Of a DNA stretch of 64,000 nucleotides, positions 1-18,841 are shown in pieces. Source of the DNA: Herbidospora mongoliensis (GTDB taxonomy: Bacteria > Actinomycetota > Actinomycetes > Streptosporangiales > Streptosporangiaceae); assembly GCF_001570545.1 (NCBI RefSeq), contig NZ_BBXD01000016.1:124001-188000 (forward strand), given 5' to 3'. Below the pieces are notes generated by a model. The model saw only the letters and a program-made list of their open reading frames with translations. It made no database searches and was not told the origin of the DNA. Within the stretch, counting starts at the first letter, position 1. The number at the start of each line of letters is the position of its first letter. Made by a program: the position numbers and the translations under genes.

Positions 1-3003
<3,003 letters not shown>

Positions 3004-3018
3004 GGGGGAATTTAGTAC

Positions 3019-6894
<3,876 letters not shown>

Positions 6895-6921
6895 TCACCC
6901 CGTCAGTCATCAAGGTTTCAC

Positions 6922-6957
6922 CCGGAAGCCCGGCCTCGGCCGGGCTTCCGGCTTTTT
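6922..6957 (+). terminator. rho-independent terminator of rpoBC
   Basis: Perfect 14-bp inverted repeat (6922-6935 with 6938-6951, CCGGAAGCCCGGCC and its complement) followed at once by CTTTTTC. It lies just after rpoC and before the rpsL promoter, so it separates the rpoBC and str operons. Confidence 0.93.
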
Positions 6958-7067
6958 CACTTGTCCGCACACGCTATAGTTGATACGGACTCAATCACGG
7001 CCTGCGTTTGAAAGGTGGGCCGCGGGACTCAAAGCGCGAATCCCGACGACCCATATACGCGACCGTT

Positions 7068-7096
7068 TTGACGTGTCGCTACCGGCTGGGTAGTCT
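7068..7096 (+). promoter_or_regulatory. rpsL (str operon) promoter
   Basis: TTGACG at 7068-7073 and TAGTCT at 7091-7096 with an exact 17-bp spacer match the actinobacterial housekeeping sigma consensus. Transcription would begin near 7103, giving a leader of about 230 nt before rpsL. The leader holds several hairpins: 7107-7124 (7 bp), 7196-7220 (GTGTCGCG paired with CGCGACAC, 8 bp) and 7223-7239 (6 bp). The 439 bp between rpoC and rpsL hold this promoter and leader and no convincing gene. Confidence 0.78.
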
Positions 7097-7333
7097 TCTC
7101 TTTCGTGCCCATGGGTTCATGGGCCCAACACGCGTGCGCGCAGCTGTAGCAGCGAAGCGCGCCGTGTGCCCCTGGTTCCCGATTTCCAGGCCGGGGTGTC
7201 GCGTCATCACTGCGCGACACGCCCGACCGCGTGGGTCGGCGGAGAGGGAAAACCAGCAGGTCATGACACCGGCAGTACCTGCGAAAAGCATGTTCTCGTA
7301 TCACCGGCCAAGGCACGAAACGGAGTTGTTGTA

Positions 7334-7708
7334 GTGCCCACGATTCAGCAGTTGGTCCGAAAGGGCCGGCAGGACAAGGTCACCAAGACCAAGACTCCTG
7401 CGCTCAAGGGCAGCCCTCAGCGGCGCGGGGTTTGCACCCGCGTTTACACCACCACCCCGAAGAAGCCGAACTCGGCTCTTCGTAAGGTCGCGCGTGTTCG
7501 CCTGACCAACGGCATCGAAGTCACCGCTTACATCCCGGGCGTCGGCCACAACCTCCAGGAGCACAGCATCGTGCTCGTTCGTGGCGGTCGTGTGAAGGAC
7601 CTCCCCGGCGTTCGCTACAAGATCATTCGCGGTTCGCTGGACACCCAGGGCGTCCGCAACCGTAAGCAGGCTCGCTCCCGCTACGGCGCCAAGAAGGAGA
7701 AGAAGTAA
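7334..7708 (+). CDS. rpsL: 30S ribosomal protein S12
   Basis: Decoding-centre protein of the 30S subunit, 124 aa. Start is GTG at 7334 ([12 protein letters not shown]), preceded by a CGGAG ribosome-binding site. Upstream in-frame codons translate to non-ribosomal sequence and are excluded. The streptomycin-related loops [11 protein letters not shown] and [12 protein letters not shown] carry the ordinary lysines, so nothing suggests streptomycin resistance. It is the first gene of the str operon, and its TAA overlaps the rpsG ATG by one base. Confidence 0.98.
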   Translation: MPTIQQLVRKGRQDKVTKTKTPALKGSPQRRGVCTRVYTTTPKKPNSALRKVARVRLTNGIEVTAYIPGVGHNLQEHSIVLVRGGRVKDLPGVRYKIIRGSLDTQGVRNRKQARSRYGAKKEKK

Positions 7709-8178
7709 TGCCTCGCAAGGGTTCTCCCGGCCGCCGTGCGCTCATGGCCGACCCGGTGTTCAACTCGCCGCTGGTCACCGCTCTGATCAACAAGGTTCTC
7801 CTCGATGGCAAGCGCTCGATCGCTCAGTCGATCGTGTACGGCGCCCTCGAGGGCTGCAAGGACAAGACCGGTAACGACCCGGTCGTCACGCTGAAGCGCG
7901 CCCTGGACAACGTGAAGCCGACCCTTGAGGTCCGCAGCCGCCGTGTCGGTGGCGCGACCTACCAGGTCCCGGTCGAGGTCCGCGCCGCGCGCAGCACCAC
8001 GCTGGCCCTCCGCTGGCTGGTGCAGTACTCGCGTGCACGTCGCGAGAAGACCATGACCGAGCGCCTCATGAACGAACTCCTCGACGCCAGCAACGGCCTC
8101 GGTGCGAGCGTCAAGAAGCGCGAGGACACCCACAAGATGGCCGAGTCCAACAAGGCCTTCGCCCACTACCGCTGGTAG
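7708..8178 (+). CDS. rpsG: 30S ribosomal protein S7
   Basis: Primary 16S rRNA binding protein that nucleates assembly of the 30S head, 156 aa as usual. The start ([18 protein letters not shown]) shares one base with the rpsL stop (TAATG), implying translational coupling. Ends 39 bp before fusA in the same operon. Confidence 0.98.
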   Translation: MPRKGSPGRRALMADPVFNSPLVTALINKVLLDGKRSIAQSIVYGALEGCKDKTGNDPVVTLKRALDNVKPTLEVRSRRVGGATYQVPVEVRAARSTTLALRWLVQYSRARREKTMTERLMNELLDASNGLGASVKKREDTHKMAESNKAFAHYRW

Positions 8179-8217
8179 TCGGCGGAATTTCGACGAGACG
8201 ACGAGGACGCGAGAGCA

Positions 8218-10311
<2,094 letters not shown>

Positions 10312-10325
10312 TACCTCGCCAGCGT

Positions 10326-10351
10326 CCGGCCGCCACGTCAGTGACGGCCGG
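10326..10351 (+). terminator. hairpin between fusA and tuf
   Basis: CCGGCCG (10326-10332) pairs with CGGCCGG (10345-10351), and an inner CAC pairs with GTG across one C/A mismatch. There is no T-run, so it more likely attenuates, processes or stabilises the mRNA than fully terminates it. EF-Tu usually needs higher expression than the genes upstream. Confidence 0.55.
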
Positions 10352-10402
10352 GCGGGACCGGGCGATTGAAGTCAAGTCAGAAATCTCTAAGGAGACAGAC
10401 CA

Positions 10403-11596
10403 GTGGCCAAGGCCAAGTTCGAGCGGAACAAGCCGCACGTGAACATCGGCACCATTGGACACATCGACCACGGCAAGACGACTCTGACCGCGGCGATCAC
10501 CAAGGTGCTTCACGACCGTTTCCCGGCGATCAACGAGGCGACTCCGTTCGACAAGATCGACAAGGCGCCCGAAGAGAAGGCCCGCGGAATCACGATCTCG
10601 ATCGCCCACGTCGAGTACCAGACTGAGAAGCGCCACTACGCGCACGTCGACTGCCCTGGTCACGCCGACTACGTGAAGAACATGATCACGGGTGCCGCCC
10701 AGATGGACGGCGCGATCCTGGTCGTGGCCGCCACCGACGGTCCGATGCCGCAGACCAAGGAGCACGTGCTCCTGGCCCGCCAGGTCGGTGTGCCCTACAT
10801 CGTTGTCGCCCTGAACAAGGCCGACATGGTGGACGACGAGGAGATCCTGGAGCTCGTCGAGCTCGAGGTCCGCGAGCTGCTCTCGGCTCAGGAGTTCCCC
10901 GGCGACGACCTGCCCGTCGTTCGCGTCTCGGCGCTGAAGGCGCTTGAGGGCGACGAGAAGTGGGGCGACTCGATCATCGAGCTCATGACGGCCGTCGACG
11001 AGAACGTGCCGGAGCCCACCCGCGCGATCGACCGTCCGTTCCTGATGCCGATCGAGGACGTCTTCTCGATCACCGGCCGCGGCACCGTCGTGACCGGTCG
11101 TATCGAGCGTGGTGTCGTCAAGGTCAACGAGACCGTCGACATCATCGGCATCAAGGAGAAGCACACCACGACGACCGTCACCGGCGTCGAGATGTTCCGC
11201 AAGCTCCTCGACGAGGGTCAGGCGGGCGACAACGTCGGTCTGCTCCTTCGTGGCATCAAGCGTGAGGACGTCGAGCGCGGCCAGTGCATCATCAAGCCGG
11301 GCACGACCACCCCGCACACCGAGTTCGAGGCCCAGGTCTACATCCTGAGCAAGGACGAGGGCGGCCGCCACACGCCGTTCTTCAACAACTACCGTCCTCA
11401 GTTCTACTTCCGTACGACTGACGTGACCGGTGTTGTGAACCTGCCCGAGGGCACTGAGATGGTCATGCCCGGTGACAACACCGAGATGAACGTCCAGCTG
11501 ATCCAGCCCATCGCCATGGAAGACGGCCTCAAGTTCGCCATCCGTGAGGGTGGCCGTACGGTCGGCGCCGGCAACGTGGTCAAGATCATCAAGTAG
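10403..11596 (+). CDS. tuf: elongation factor Tu
   Basis: GTPase delivering aminoacyl-tRNA to the ribosome, 397 aa. P-loop GHIDHGKTT at residues 19-27, switch I RGITI, then DCPGHADY and NKADM are all present, followed by two beta-barrel domains. GTG start at 10403 sits behind a clear AAGGAG site. Last gene of the str operon; only one tuf is seen in this window. Confidence 0.98.
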   Translation: MAKAKFERNKPHVNIGTIGHIDHGKTTLTAAITKVLHDRFPAINEATPFDKIDKAPEEKARGITISIAHVEYQTEKRHYAHVDCPGHADYVKNMITGAAQMDGAILVVAATDGPMPQTKEHVLLARQVGVPYIVVALNKADMVDDEEILELVELEVRELLSAQEFPGDDLPVVRVSALKALEGDEKWGDSIIELMTAVDENVPEPTRAIDRPFLMPIEDVFSITGRGTVVTGRIERGVVKVNETVDIIGIKEKHTTTTVTGVEMFRKLLDEGQAGDNVGLLLRGIKREDVERGQCIIKPGTTTPHTEFEAQVYILSKDEGGRHTPFFNNYRPQFYFRTTDVTGVVNLPEGTEMVMPGDNTEMNVQLIQPIAMEDGLKFAIREGGRTVGAGNVVKIIK

Positions 11597-11604
11597 TACC
11601 CGGT

Positions 11605-11628
11605 GGCCGGGTCCTCAGGGGCCCGGCC
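11605..11628 (+). terminator. hairpin downstream of tuf
   Basis: GGCCGGGTCC pairs with GGGGCCCGGCC (10-11 bp, one G-T pair) directly after the tuf stop. It lacks a U-tract. It probably marks the end of the str operon, or a partial stop. Confidence 0.6.
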
Positions 11629-11648
11629 ATCACATTGCAGGACTCGCC

Positions 11649-11694
11649 GTGATCCCGCAGCCGCTTCGGAGCTCCGAAGTGACTGCCGGATCAC
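11649..11694 (+). promoter_or_regulatory. 46-bp dyad in the rpsJ leader
   Basis: A nearly perfect inverted repeat: outer arms GTGATCC/GGATCAC (11649-11655, 11688-11694), a middle GCAG/CTGC and the 16-bp perfect palindrome CTTCGGAGCTCCGAAG (11664-11679). Only two positions mismatch over 23 pairs. It lies between tuf and rpsJ. A small hairpin follows at 11704-11718. Role unknown; an S10-operon leader element or a late tuf terminator are both possible. Confidence 0.6.
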
Positions 11695-11760
11695 GGACAC
11701 ATAGCGGCAACCTGCCGCACGTTACTTGTTCAGACGACAGCGAAGGACACCGAGGCCATT

Positions 11761-12069
11761 ATGGCGGGACAGAAGATCCGCATTCGGCTCAAGGCCTATG
11801 ACCACGAGGTCATCGACAGCTCGGCCAAGAAGATCGTCGAGACGGTGACGCGGACGGGCGCGAAGGTCGCAGGCCCGGTGCCGCTGCCGACCGAGAAGAA
11901 CGTGTACTGCGTTATCCGTTCGCCGCACAAGTACAAGGACAGCCGCGAGCACTTTGAGATGCGTACGCACAAGCGGCTGATTGACATCATCGACCCGACG
12001 CCCAAGACCGTCGACTCGCTCATGCGGCTCGACCTGCCTGCCGGCGTCGACATCTCGATCAAGCTCTGA
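11761..12069 (+). CDS. rpsJ: 30S ribosomal protein S10
   Basis: 30S head protein (NusE in antitermination), 102 aa, beginning [22 protein letters not shown] start at 11761. First gene of the long S10/spc cluster; rplC follows 14 bp later. The 130 bp upstream contain the large dyad described separately. Confidence 0.98.
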   Translation: MAGQKIRIRLKAYDHEVIDSSAKKIVETVTRTGAKVAGPVPLPTEKNVYCVIRSPHKYKDSREHFEMRTHKRLIDIIDPTPKTVDSLMRLDLPAGVDISIKL

Positions 12070-12083
12070 GGGAACGCACTGAC

Positions 12084-12737
12084 ATGGCTAACCAGATCAA
12101 GGGCGTCCTGGGCAAGAAGCTCGGCATGACCCAGGTCTTCGACGACAGCAACCGGATCGTTCCGGTCACCGTCGTGGAGGCCGGTCCGTGCGTGGTGACC
12201 CGGGTCCGCACTCCGGAGCGCGACGGCTACTCCGCCGTTCAGCTCGGCTTCGGTCAGATCGACCCGCGCAAGGTGAACAAGCCCCTGGGCGACTACCTGC
12301 GCAAGCACGACATCACCCCGCGCCGCTTCTTCGTCGAGGTCCGTACCGACGACGCCGCCGAGTACACGCTCGGCCAGGAAGTCACCGCCGGCACTTTCGA
12401 GGCCGGCCAGTTCGTGGACGTCACCGGTAAGAGCAAGGGCAAGGGCTTCGCGGGTGTCATGAAGCGCCACGGCTTCAAGGGCCTGGGCGCGTCACACGGC
12501 ACCCAGCGCAAGCACCGTTCGCCCGGCTCCATCGGTGGCTGCGCCACCCCGGGTCGCGTCTTCAAGGGTGTCCGCATGGCCGGTCGGATGGGCAACATCC
12601 GCACCACCATTCAGAGCCTGAAGGTGCACGCCGTCGACGCCGAGAAGGGCCTCATCCTGATCAAGGGTGCGATCCCCGGCGCGAACGGCAGCCTCGTTCT
12701 CATCCGTACCGCTGCCAAGAAGGGGGCTGCCAAGTGA
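12084..12737 (+). CDS. rplC: 50S ribosomal protein L3
   Basis: Early-assembly 23S rRNA-binding protein near the peptidyl transferase centre, 217 aa. Begins [19 protein letters not shown]; the conserved loop [17 protein letters not shown] is present. Its TGA overlaps the rplD start (GTGA, 4 bp), implying coupled translation. Confidence 0.98.
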   Translation: MANQIKGVLGKKLGMTQVFDDSNRIVPVTVVEAGPCVVTRVRTPERDGYSAVQLGFGQIDPRKVNKPLGDYLRKHDITPRRFFVEVRTDDAAEYTLGQEVTAGTFEAGQFVDVTGKSKGKGFAGVMKRHGFKGLGASHGTQRKHRSPGSIGGCATPGRVFKGVRMAGRMGNIRTTIQSLKVHAVDAEKGLILIKGAIPGANGSLVLIRTAAKKGAAK

Positions 12738-13384
12738 GCACCATTGACGTCCTCGACGCGAGCGGCGCCAAGACCGGCGACTCCGTCGACCTGCCCGAGA
12801 GCATTTTCGGTGCCAAGGTCAACGTGCCGCTGATCCACCAGGTCGTCGTGGCCCAGTTGGCCGCGCGCCGCCAGGGTACGCACGCCACCAAGACCCGCGG
12901 CGACGTCCGCGGCGGTGGCAAGAAGCCGTACCGCCAGAAGGGCACCGGCCGGGCCCGTCAGGGTTCGACCCGCGCGCCGCAGTTCACCGGCGGTGGCGTC
13001 GTCCACGGTCCGCAGCCGCGCTCGTACGAGCAGCGCACGCCCAAGAAGATGAAGGCCGCGGCCCTGCGCCAGGCCCTGTCCGACCGGGCCGGCGGCAACC
13101 TCGTGCACGTCGTCAGCTCCCTGGTGACCGGCGAGACGCCCAAGACCAAGGGTGCCCTCGAGGCGCTCCGTAAGATCACCGGCTCGCGCAGCGTGCTCGT
13201 GGTCGTCACGGAGAGCGACGAGCGCACCTGGCTGAGCCTGCGCAACGCCCCGGAGGTCCACCTCCTGGACGCCGGGCAGCTCAACACGTACGACGTGCTG
13301 TGCAGCGACGCCATCGTCTTCACCAAGGACGCCTACGACGAGGTCGTGGAGCGCCTGGAGAAGAGCGGGAAGGAAGACGCCTGA
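12734..13384 (+). CDS. rplD: 50S ribosomal protein L4
   Basis: 23S rRNA-binding protein with an extended tunnel loop, 216 aa. The loop motif [20 protein letters not shown] is intact. GTG start overlaps rplC by 4 bp and the stop shares a base with rplW. In E. coli, L4 also represses its own operon; whether that holds here is unknown. Confidence 0.97.
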   Translation: MSTIDVLDASGAKTGDSVDLPESIFGAKVNVPLIHQVVVAQLAARRQGTHATKTRGDVRGGGKKPYRQKGTGRARQGSTRAPQFTGGGVVHGPQPRSYEQRTPKKMKAAALRQALSDRAGGNLVHVVSSLVTGETPKTKGALEALRKITGSRSVLVVVTESDERTWLSLRNAPEVHLLDAGQLNTYDVLCSDAIVFTKDAYDEVVERLEKSGKEDA

Positions 13385-13686
13385 TGGAGAAGATCACCGA
13401 CCCGCGCGACATCATCCTCAAGCCGATCGTCTCTGAGAAGAGCTACGGCCTGATCGATGAGCACAACAAGTACACGTTCCTGGTGAAGCAGGGTGTGAAC
13501 AAGACGCAGGTGAAGATCGCCATCGAGCAGATCTTCGGTGTCAAGGTCACCGGCGTCAACACCATCAACCGCCAGGGCAAGCGCAAGCGCACCAAGTTCG
13601 GTTATGGCGAGCGTCCCGGCACCAAGCGGGCGATCGTCAGCCTGGCGGATGGCGAGCGCATCGACATCTTCGGCCAGATCGGCTGA
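13384..13686 (+). CDS. rplW: 50S ribosomal protein L23
   Basis: Protein at the exit of the peptide tunnel, docking trigger factor and SRP; 100 aa. The start is ATG at 13384 ([20 protein letters not shown]), overlapping the rplD TGA by one base. An in-frame ATG 84 bp upstream lies inside rplD and is rejected. A 187-bp gap to rplB follows. Confidence 0.97.
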   Translation: MEKITDPRDIILKPIVSEKSYGLIDEHNKYTFLVKQGVNKTQVKIAIEQIFGVKVTGVNTINRQGKRKRTKFGYGERPGTKRAIVSLADGERIDIFGQIG

Positions 13687-13761
13687 TCAGGGCTTCACCG
13701 CACTTCGTGGCGGTAGGCCGGAGCAGAGAGGCTTGGCCGCGTCCACGCCTCAACTGAGTCA

Positions 13762-13843
13762 CACCGGGGAGCTAAGCGCCCCGGTGCGACGAGGGACGAC
13801 GCGGACACGAAAGCGACCAGGCCGGCCGTGCCGAAGGCACGGC
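13762..13843 (+). promoter_or_regulatory. two hairpins between rplW and rplB
   Basis: In the 187-bp gap, CACCGGGG (13762-13769) pairs with CCCCGGTG (13779-13786), and GCCGTGCC (13825-13832) pairs with GGCACGGC (13836-13843) around a GAA loop. The gap is unusually long for this tightly packed cluster. No convincing -35/-10 pair was seen. The second stem ends 30 nt before the rplB start and could affect its translation. Confidence 0.5.
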
Positions 13844-13873
13844 AGTCAAACACGACAGGGATGAACGAAAAAG

Positions 13874-14710
13874 ATGGGCATCCGTAAATACAAGCCGACG
13901 ACCCCGGGTCGACGCGGCGCGAGCGTCTCGGACTTCTCCGAGATCACGCGCAGCACGCCCGAGAAGTCGCTGCTTGCTCCCCTGCACAGCAAGGGCGGCC
14001 GTAACGTCCACGGGCGAGTCACTGCTCGCCACCAGGGCGGCGGCCACAAGCGGGCGTACCGGATCATCGACTTCCGACGCCACGACAAGGACGGGATTCC
14101 GGCCAAGGTCGCTCACATCGAGTACGACCCGAACCGCACCTCCCGCATCGCCCTGCTGCACTACGCCGACGGTGAGAAGCGCTACATCCTCGCGCCGACC
14201 GGCATCAAGCAGGGTGACCGCATCGAGAACGGCCCCGGGGCCGACATCAAACCCGGCAACTGCCTGCCGCTCCGCAACATCCCGACCGGTACCTTCATCC
14301 ACGCGGTGGAGCTCCGACCGGGTGGTGGCGCCAAGCTCGGCCGCAGCGCCGGTGCGCAGATCCAGCTCCTCGCCAAGGAGGGCATGTACGCCACGCTGCG
14401 TATGCCCTCCGGCGAAATGCGCCAGGTCGACATCCGCTGCAGGGCGTCGATCGGCCAGGTCGGCAACGCCGAGCAGGCCAACATCAACTGGGGTAAGGCC
14501 GGCCGTATGCGGTGGAAGGGCAAGCGCCCGACCGTCCGTGGTGTCGCGATGAACCCGGTTGACCACCCGCACGGCGGTGGTGAGGGCAAGACCTCCGGCG
14601 GTCGCCACCCGGTGAACCCGAAGGGCAAGCCCGAGGGCCGCACCCGTCAGGCCAACAAGGCCAGCGACCGGCTGATCATCCGGCGTCGGAGCAAGAGGAA
14701 GAAGCGGTAG
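13874..14710 (+). CDS. rplB: 50S ribosomal protein L2
   Basis: Highly conserved protein needed for subunit association and the peptidyl transferase centre, 278 aa. Begins [20 protein letters not shown]; the C-terminal signature [15 protein letters not shown] is present. ATG start at 13874. Confidence 0.98.
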   Translation: MGIRKYKPTTPGRRGASVSDFSEITRSTPEKSLLAPLHSKGGRNVHGRVTARHQGGGHKRAYRIIDFRRHDKDGIPAKVAHIEYDPNRTSRIALLHYADGEKRYILAPTGIKQGDRIENGPGADIKPGNCLPLRNIPTGTFIHAVELRPGGGAKLGRSAGAQIQLLAKEGMYATLRMPSGEMRQVDIRCRASIGQVGNAEQANINWGKAGRMRWKGKRPTVRGVAMNPVDHPHGGGEGKTSGGRHPVNPKGKPEGRTRQANKASDRLIIRRRSKRKKR

Positions 14711-14721
14711 GAGCAGCCGAT

Positions 14722-15000
14722 ATGCCACGTAGCCTTAAGAAGGGTCCCTTCGTGGACGACCACCTTCAGAAGAAGGTCGACGTCCAGAACGAGAAGGGCA
14801 CCAAGAACGTCATCAAGACGTGGTCGCGGCGCTCCATGATCGTGCCCGACATGCTCGGACACACGATCGCCGTGCACGACGGCCGCAAGCACGTCCCGGT
14901 GTTCGTCACCGAGTCGATGATCGGTCACAAGCTCGGCGAGTTCGCGCCCACGCGGACTTTCCGCAGCCACGTCAAGGAAGACCGCCGCAGCCGGCGGTAA
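14722..15000 (+). CDS. rpsS: 30S ribosomal protein S19
   Basis: 30S head protein contacting the A-site side, 92 aa, starting [18 protein letters not shown]. It follows rplB by 11 bp and precedes rplV by 30 bp, the conserved S10-operon order. Confidence 0.98.
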   Translation: MPRSLKKGPFVDDHLQKKVDVQNEKGTKNVIKTWSRRSMIVPDMLGHTIAVHDGRKHVPVFVTESMIGHKLGEFAPTRTFRSHVKEDRRSRR

Positions 15001-15030
15001 GCGTCCTTCGAAAAGCAATAGGAGACAGCG

Positions 15031-15384
15031 ATGGAAGCCAGGGCACAGGCGCGGTACGCGCGCCACACGCCCCGGAAGGCCCGCCGCGTGGTGGACCTCA
15101 TTCGCGGCCTGGGCGCTTCGGAGGCGCAGGCCGTGCTGCAGTTCGCACCGCAGGCGGCGAGTGAGACCGTGTTCAAGGTCCTCTCGTCCGCGATCGCGAA
15201 CGCGGAACACAACTTCAAGCTCGACCGCGAGTTGCTGGTCGTGAGCCGCGCATGGGTCGATGAGGGCCCGACGCTCAAGCGGTTCCGCCCCCGCGCTCAG
15301 GGTCGCGCCTATCGGATCAACAAGCGGACCAGCCACATCACCGTGATCGTGGAGTCCCGCGAGCCGAAGGGGAGGGCCCGCTAG
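15031..15384 (+). CDS. rplV: 50S ribosomal protein L22
   Basis: Tunnel-lining protein whose loop lies beside L4, 117 aa, starting [19 protein letters not shown]. The binding site AGGAGA precedes ATG at 15031. Its TAG shares a base with the rpsC GTG. Confidence 0.97.
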   Translation: MEARAQARYARHTPRKARRVVDLIRGLGASEAQAVLQFAPQAASETVFKVLSSAIANAEHNFKLDRELLVVSRAWVDEGPTLKRFRPRAQGRAYRINKRTSHITVIVESREPKGRAR

Positions 15385-16250
15385 TGGGTCAGAAGGTTAA
15401 CCCGCACGGGTTCCGCCTCGGCATCACGACCGACTTCAAGAGCCGGTGGTACGCCGACAAGCTCTACAAGTCGTACGTCGCCGAGGACGTGGCGATCCGT
15501 CGCATGCTGCAGAAGGGCATGGAGCGGGCCGGCATCTCCAAGGTCGAGATCGAGCGCACGACCGACCGCGTTCAGGTCGACATCCACACCGCCCGGCCGG
15601 GCATCGTCATCGGCCGTCGTGGTGCGGAGGCCGACCGCATCCGCGGCGACCTGGAGAAGCTGACCAAGAAGCAGGTTCAGCTCAACATCCTTGAGGTCAA
15701 GAACCCCGAGATCGACGCCCAGCTCGTCGCTCAGGGTGTGGCCGAGCAGCTCTCCAGCCGCGTCTCGTTCCGTCGTGCCATGCGCAAGGCGATGCAGTCG
15801 GCGATGAAGAGCGGTGCGAAGGGCATCCGGGTCGCGTGCTCGGGTCGTCTGGGTGGCGCTGAAATGTCGCGTTCGGAGTTCTACCGCGAGGGCCGCGTGC
15901 CCCTGCACACGCTCCGCGCCGACATCGACTACGGCTTCTACGAGGCCAAGACGACCTTCGGCCGCATCGGCGTGAAGGTCTGGATCTACAAGGGCGAAGC
16001 CCCGACCTCGCGCGCTGAGCGCGAGGCGGCCGCCGCCGGCGCCCGCGCCGGTGGTCAGCGTCGCGACAACGACCGTCGTGGCGGTGGCGGCGGCGGCGCC
16101 GAGCGTCCCCGTCGTGGTGGCGGTGGCGACCGTCCGCGCCGTGGTGGCGCAGGTGCCGGTCGTGGTGACCGTGCCCCCCGCAATGAGGCGGCCGCTCAGG
16201 CCGCCCCCGAGACCGGCCCGGCGGAGCAGCCGGGTGCTGAAGGGAGCTGA
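15384..16250 (+). CDS. rpsC: 30S ribosomal protein S3 with Gly/Arg-rich tail
   Basis: mRNA-entry protein of the 30S subunit, 288 aa. The KH domain ([20 protein letters not shown]) and the S3 C-terminal domain fill residues 1-205. They are followed by a low-complexity tail of about 75 residues rich in Gly, Arg and Asp with repeated RRGG units, ending in an Ala/Glu-rich patch. Such tails occur in actinobacterial S3 and are expected to be disordered. GTG start overlaps rplV by one base. Confidence 0.97.
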   Translation: MGQKVNPHGFRLGITTDFKSRWYADKLYKSYVAEDVAIRRMLQKGMERAGISKVEIERTTDRVQVDIHTARPGIVIGRRGAEADRIRGDLEKLTKKQVQLNILEVKNPEIDAQLVAQGVAEQLSSRVSFRRAMRKAMQSAMKSGAKGIRVACSGRLGGAEMSRSEFYREGRVPLHTLRADIDYGFYEAKTTFGRIGVKVWIYKGEAPTSRAEREAAAAGARAGGQRRDNDRRGGGGGGAERPRRGGGGDRPRRGGAGAGRGDRAPRNEAAAQAAPETGPAEQPGAEGS

Positions 16251-16252
16251 CC

Positions 16253-16672
16253 ATGCTGATCCCGCGCAGGGTCAAGCACCGCAAGCAGCACCGGCCTGAC
16301 CGCAGCGGCGCCGCCAAGGGCGGCACCCGAGTCGTGTTCGGCGAGTTCGGCATTCAGGCGCTTGAGCACTCTTACGTGACCAACCGCCAGATCGAGTCGG
16401 CTCGTATCGCCATGACCCGGCACATCCGCCGTGGCGGCAAGGTGTGGATCAACATCTACCCCGACCGTCCCCTCACCAAGAAGCCTGCGGAAACGCGAAT
16501 GGGTTCCGGTAAGGGTTCGCCCGAGTGGTGGATCGCCAACGTCAAGCCCGGTCGCGTCATGTTCGAGCTTTCTGGTGTGCCGGAGTCGATCGCCCGTGAG
16601 GCGATGCGCCGCGCCATCCACAAGCTCCCCATGAAGTGCCGGTTCGTCAAGCGTGAAGTGGGTGAGGCGTGA
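16253..16672 (+). CDS. rplP: 50S ribosomal protein L16
   Basis: Protein near the A-site of the 50S subunit, 139 aa, starting [17 protein letters not shown]. The motif [18 protein letters not shown] is intact. It starts 2 bp after rpsC and its TGA overlaps the rpmC ATG. Confidence 0.98.
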   Translation: MLIPRRVKHRKQHRPDRSGAAKGGTRVVFGEFGIQALEHSYVTNRQIESARIAMTRHIRRGGKVWINIYPDRPLTKKPAETRMGSGKGSPEWWIANVKPGRVMFELSGVPESIAREAMRRAIHKLPMKCRFVKREVGEA

Positions 16673-16908
16673 TGGCTAAGGGCCTGACCGCCGGTGAGCT
16701 GCGCGTGGAGGACGGGGAGGTGCTCGTCCAGAAGCTCAAGGAAGCCAAGGAGGAGCTGTTCAACCTCCGCTTCCAGGCCGCGACCGGACAGTTGGAGAGC
16801 CACGGGCGGCTGCGCGCCGTCCGCCGCGAGATCGCCCGTATCTACACCGTGATGCGCGAGCGCGAGCTTGGAATCGTCACGGTCGAGAAGGAGCCGAGCG
16901 ATGGCTGA
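16672..16908 (+). CDS. rpmC: 50S ribosomal protein L29
   Basis: Small tunnel-exit protein, 78 aa ([18 protein letters not shown]). ATG at 16672 shares a base with the rplP TGA; the GTG one codon earlier is a less likely start. The family feature [14 protein letters not shown] is present. Its 3' end overlaps rpsQ by 8 bp. Confidence 0.96.
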   Translation: MAKGLTAGELRVEDGEVLVQKLKEAKEELFNLRFQAATGQLESHGRLRAVRREIARIYTVMRERELGIVTVEKEPSDG

Positions 16909-17194
16909 AACAACTGAGAACGTCGAGACCACCGAGAAGACCACGCGGCACTACCGCAAGACCCGTGAGGGCCTGGTCGTCAGCGACAAGATGGACAAGA
17001 CTGTCGTCGTCGCCGTCGAGGACCGCGTGAAGCACCCGCTGTACGGCAAGGTCATCCGCCGTACGACCAAGTACAAGGCCCACGACGAGGAGAACACCGC
17101 CGGTGTCGGCGACCGTGTCCTCCTCATGGAGACCCGTCCGCTGTCGGCGACCAAGCGCTGGCGTGTGGTCGAGGTCCTCGAGCGGGCCAAGTAA
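16901..17194 (+). CDS. rpsQ: 30S ribosomal protein S17
   Basis: 16S rRNA-binding protein, 97 aa. Start is ATG at 16901 ([20 protein letters not shown]), giving an acidic N-terminal extension before the S17 fold ([20 protein letters not shown]). It overlaps the end of rpmC. A longer in-frame reading from 16868 lies inside rpmC and is not favoured. A 189-bp gap follows. Confidence 0.96.
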   Translation: MAETTENVETTEKTTRHYRKTREGLVVSDKMDKTVVVAVEDRVKHPLYGKVIRRTTKYKAHDEENTAGVGDRVLLMETRPLSATKRWRVVEVLERAK

Positions 17195-17214
17195 CAAACC
17201 ACGATCGCGCCTCG

Positions 17215-17273
17215 TGGGGGGTGAGCTCCGGCACACCCCCCATGACGGTGTCCAAGGAGCCTCTCGAAAGAGG
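17215..17273 (+). promoter_or_regulatory. hairpins between rpsQ and rplN
   Basis: TGGGGGGTG (17215-17223) pairs with CACCCCCCA (17234-17242), and CCTCT (17260-17264) pairs with AGAGG (17269-17273) around a CGAA tetraloop. They fall in the 189-bp gap that divides the S10-like part from the spc-like part of the cluster. No clear promoter was found in the gap. Internal attenuation or processing is possible. Confidence 0.5.
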
Positions 17274-17383
17274 GGTTCGCCCGCGGCGGCGGTAATGAGC
17301 TGGCGCCGAGGGACAAGACATGTAGGTTCGGCCAGGCTCGGGGTCCACCCCGAGAACCGGCTCGACACACCAGGAGTTCAGCT

Positions 17384-17752
17384 GTGATTCAGCAGGAGTC
17401 GCGACTCAAAGTCGCCGACAACACGGGTGCCAAGGAGATTCTCTGCATCCGCGTTCTCGGTGGCTCGGGGAGGCGCTACGCCGGGATCGGCGACATCATC
17501 GTCGCCACCGTCAAGGACGCCATTCCCGGTGGCGGTGTCAAGAAGGGTGACGTCGTCAAGGCGGTCATCGTGCGCACCGTCAAGGAGCGCCGCCGTCAGG
17601 ACGGTTCGTACATCAAGTTCGACGAGAACGCCGCGGTCATCATCAAGGACAGCGGTGACCCTCGGGGCACGCGTATTTTCGGGCCGGTCGGCCGCGAGCT
17701 GCGTGACAAGAAGTTCATGCGCATCATCTCGCTGGCGCCGGAGGTGCTCTAA
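17384..17752 (+). CDS. rplN: 50S ribosomal protein L14
   Basis: Inter-subunit bridge protein, 122 aa, starting [22 protein letters not shown] start at 17384 behind CAGGAG. The stop is directly followed by the rplX ATG with no spacer. Confidence 0.98.
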   Translation: MIQQESRLKVADNTGAKEILCIRVLGGSGRRYAGIGDIIVATVKDAIPGGGVKKGDVVKAVIVRTVKERRRQDGSYIKFDENAAVIIKDSGDPRGTRIFGPVGRELRDKKFMRIISLAPEVL

Positions 17753-18022
17753 ATGGGCAAGCTGCATGTGAAGAAGGGTGACCTGGTTCTGGTCATCGCG
17801 GGTAAGGACAAGGGCGCCAAGGGCCGCGTTATCGCCGCGCTGCCGTCCCAGGATCGTGTGATCGTCGCCGGCGTGAACATGATCAAGAAGCACTCGAAGG
17901 AGACCAACCAGGGTCCGCGCGGCGCCAAAGAAGGCGGCGTCACCACCCTGGAGGCCTCTATCCACGTGAGCAACGTCAAGAAGCTCAAGGATGACGAGAA
18001 GCCGAAGGACGAGGACGCCTGA
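17753..18022 (+). CDS. rplX: 50S ribosomal protein L24
   Basis: Assembly-initiator protein with a KOW motif ([19 protein letters not shown]), 89 aa. The C-terminus is Lys/Asp-rich. ATG abuts the rplN stop, and its TGA shares a base with the rplE ATG. Confidence 0.97.
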   Translation: MGKLHVKKGDLVLVIAGKDKGAKGRVIAALPSQDRVIVAGVNMIKKHSKETNQGPRGAKEGGVTTLEASIHVSNVKKLKDDEKPKDEDA

Positions 18023-18591
18023 TGACTGCCCAGACCGCTGAGCGGGTTTCCCCCCGACTCAAGCAGAAGTACCGCGAGGAGATCGCGGCCCAGCTGCGCG
18101 AGCAGTTCGGCATCGAGAACGTCATGCTGACCCCGGGTCTCACCAAGATCAAGGTGAACATGGGTGTCGGCGAGGCCGCTCGCGACTCCAAGCTGATCGA
18201 GGGCGCGGTTCGCGACCTCACCGCCATCACCGGCCAGAAGCCGGCCGTCGTTCGGGCCCGTAAGTCGATCGCGCAGTTCAAGCTGCGCGAGGGCATGCCG
18301 ATCGGCGCGCACGTCACGCTGCGTGGCGACCGCATGTGGGAGTTCCTCGACCGCCTGCTGTCGCTGGCCCTGCCGCGTATCCGCGACTTCCGCGGTCTGT
18401 CGCCCAAGCAGTTCGACGGTCACGGGAACTACACCTTCGGTCTCACCGAGCAGGTCATGTTCCACGAGATCGACCAGGACAAGGTCGACAGGCAGCGTGG
18501 TATGGACATCACGGTCGTCACGACCGCCCGCACTGATGACGAGGGCCGCGCGCTGCTGAAGCTGCTCGGTTTCCCGTTCAAGGAGGCCTGA
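18022..18591 (+). CDS. rplE: 50S ribosomal protein L5
   Basis: 5S rRNA-binding protein of the central protuberance, 189 aa. Signature stretches [19 protein letters not shown] and [19 protein letters not shown] are present. One-base overlap with rplX at the start; rpsN follows after 4 bp. Confidence 0.98.
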   Translation: MTAQTAERVSPRLKQKYREEIAAQLREQFGIENVMLTPGLTKIKVNMGVGEAARDSKLIEGAVRDLTAITGQKPAVVRARKSIAQFKLREGMPIGAHVTLRGDRMWEFLDRLLSLALPRIRDFRGLSPKQFDGHGNYTFGLTEQVMFHEIDQDKVDRQRGMDITVVTTARTDDEGRALLKLLGFPFKEA

Positions 18592-18595
18592 TCCC

Positions 18596-18781
18596 ATGGC
18601 GAAGACGTCGCTCAAGGTCAAGGCGGCCCGCAAGCAGAAGTTCGACGTCCGCGCGTACACTCGTTGTTCGCGCTGCGGCCGGCCTCGCGCCGTCTACCGC
18701 AAGTTCGGCCTCTGCCGTGTGTGCTTCCGCGAGATGGCGCACCGGGGCGAGCTGCCCGGCATCACCAAGTCCAGCTGGTAA
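18596..18781 (+). CDS. rpsN: 30S ribosomal protein S14, zinc type
   Basis: Short type-Z S14 of 61 aa. C24, C27, C40 and C43 form the zinc ribbon ([20 protein letters not shown]). This is the zinc-dependent form; the zinc-free paralogue, if the genome has one, is not in this window. Confidence 0.98.
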   Translation: MAKTSLKVKAARKQKFDVRAYTRCSRCGRPRAVYRKFGLCRVCFREMAHRGELPGITKSSW

Positions 18782-18841
18782 ATATTCACTACGCCGTAGG
18801 TCCCCGAGTCTGGGAAACCGCGGCGAGGAGGGCCATCGATC

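Noticed and set aside
7334-7708. Streptomycin-resistance changes in S12
   Set aside because: The lysines in TPKKPNS and GGRVKDLPG are the normal ones.
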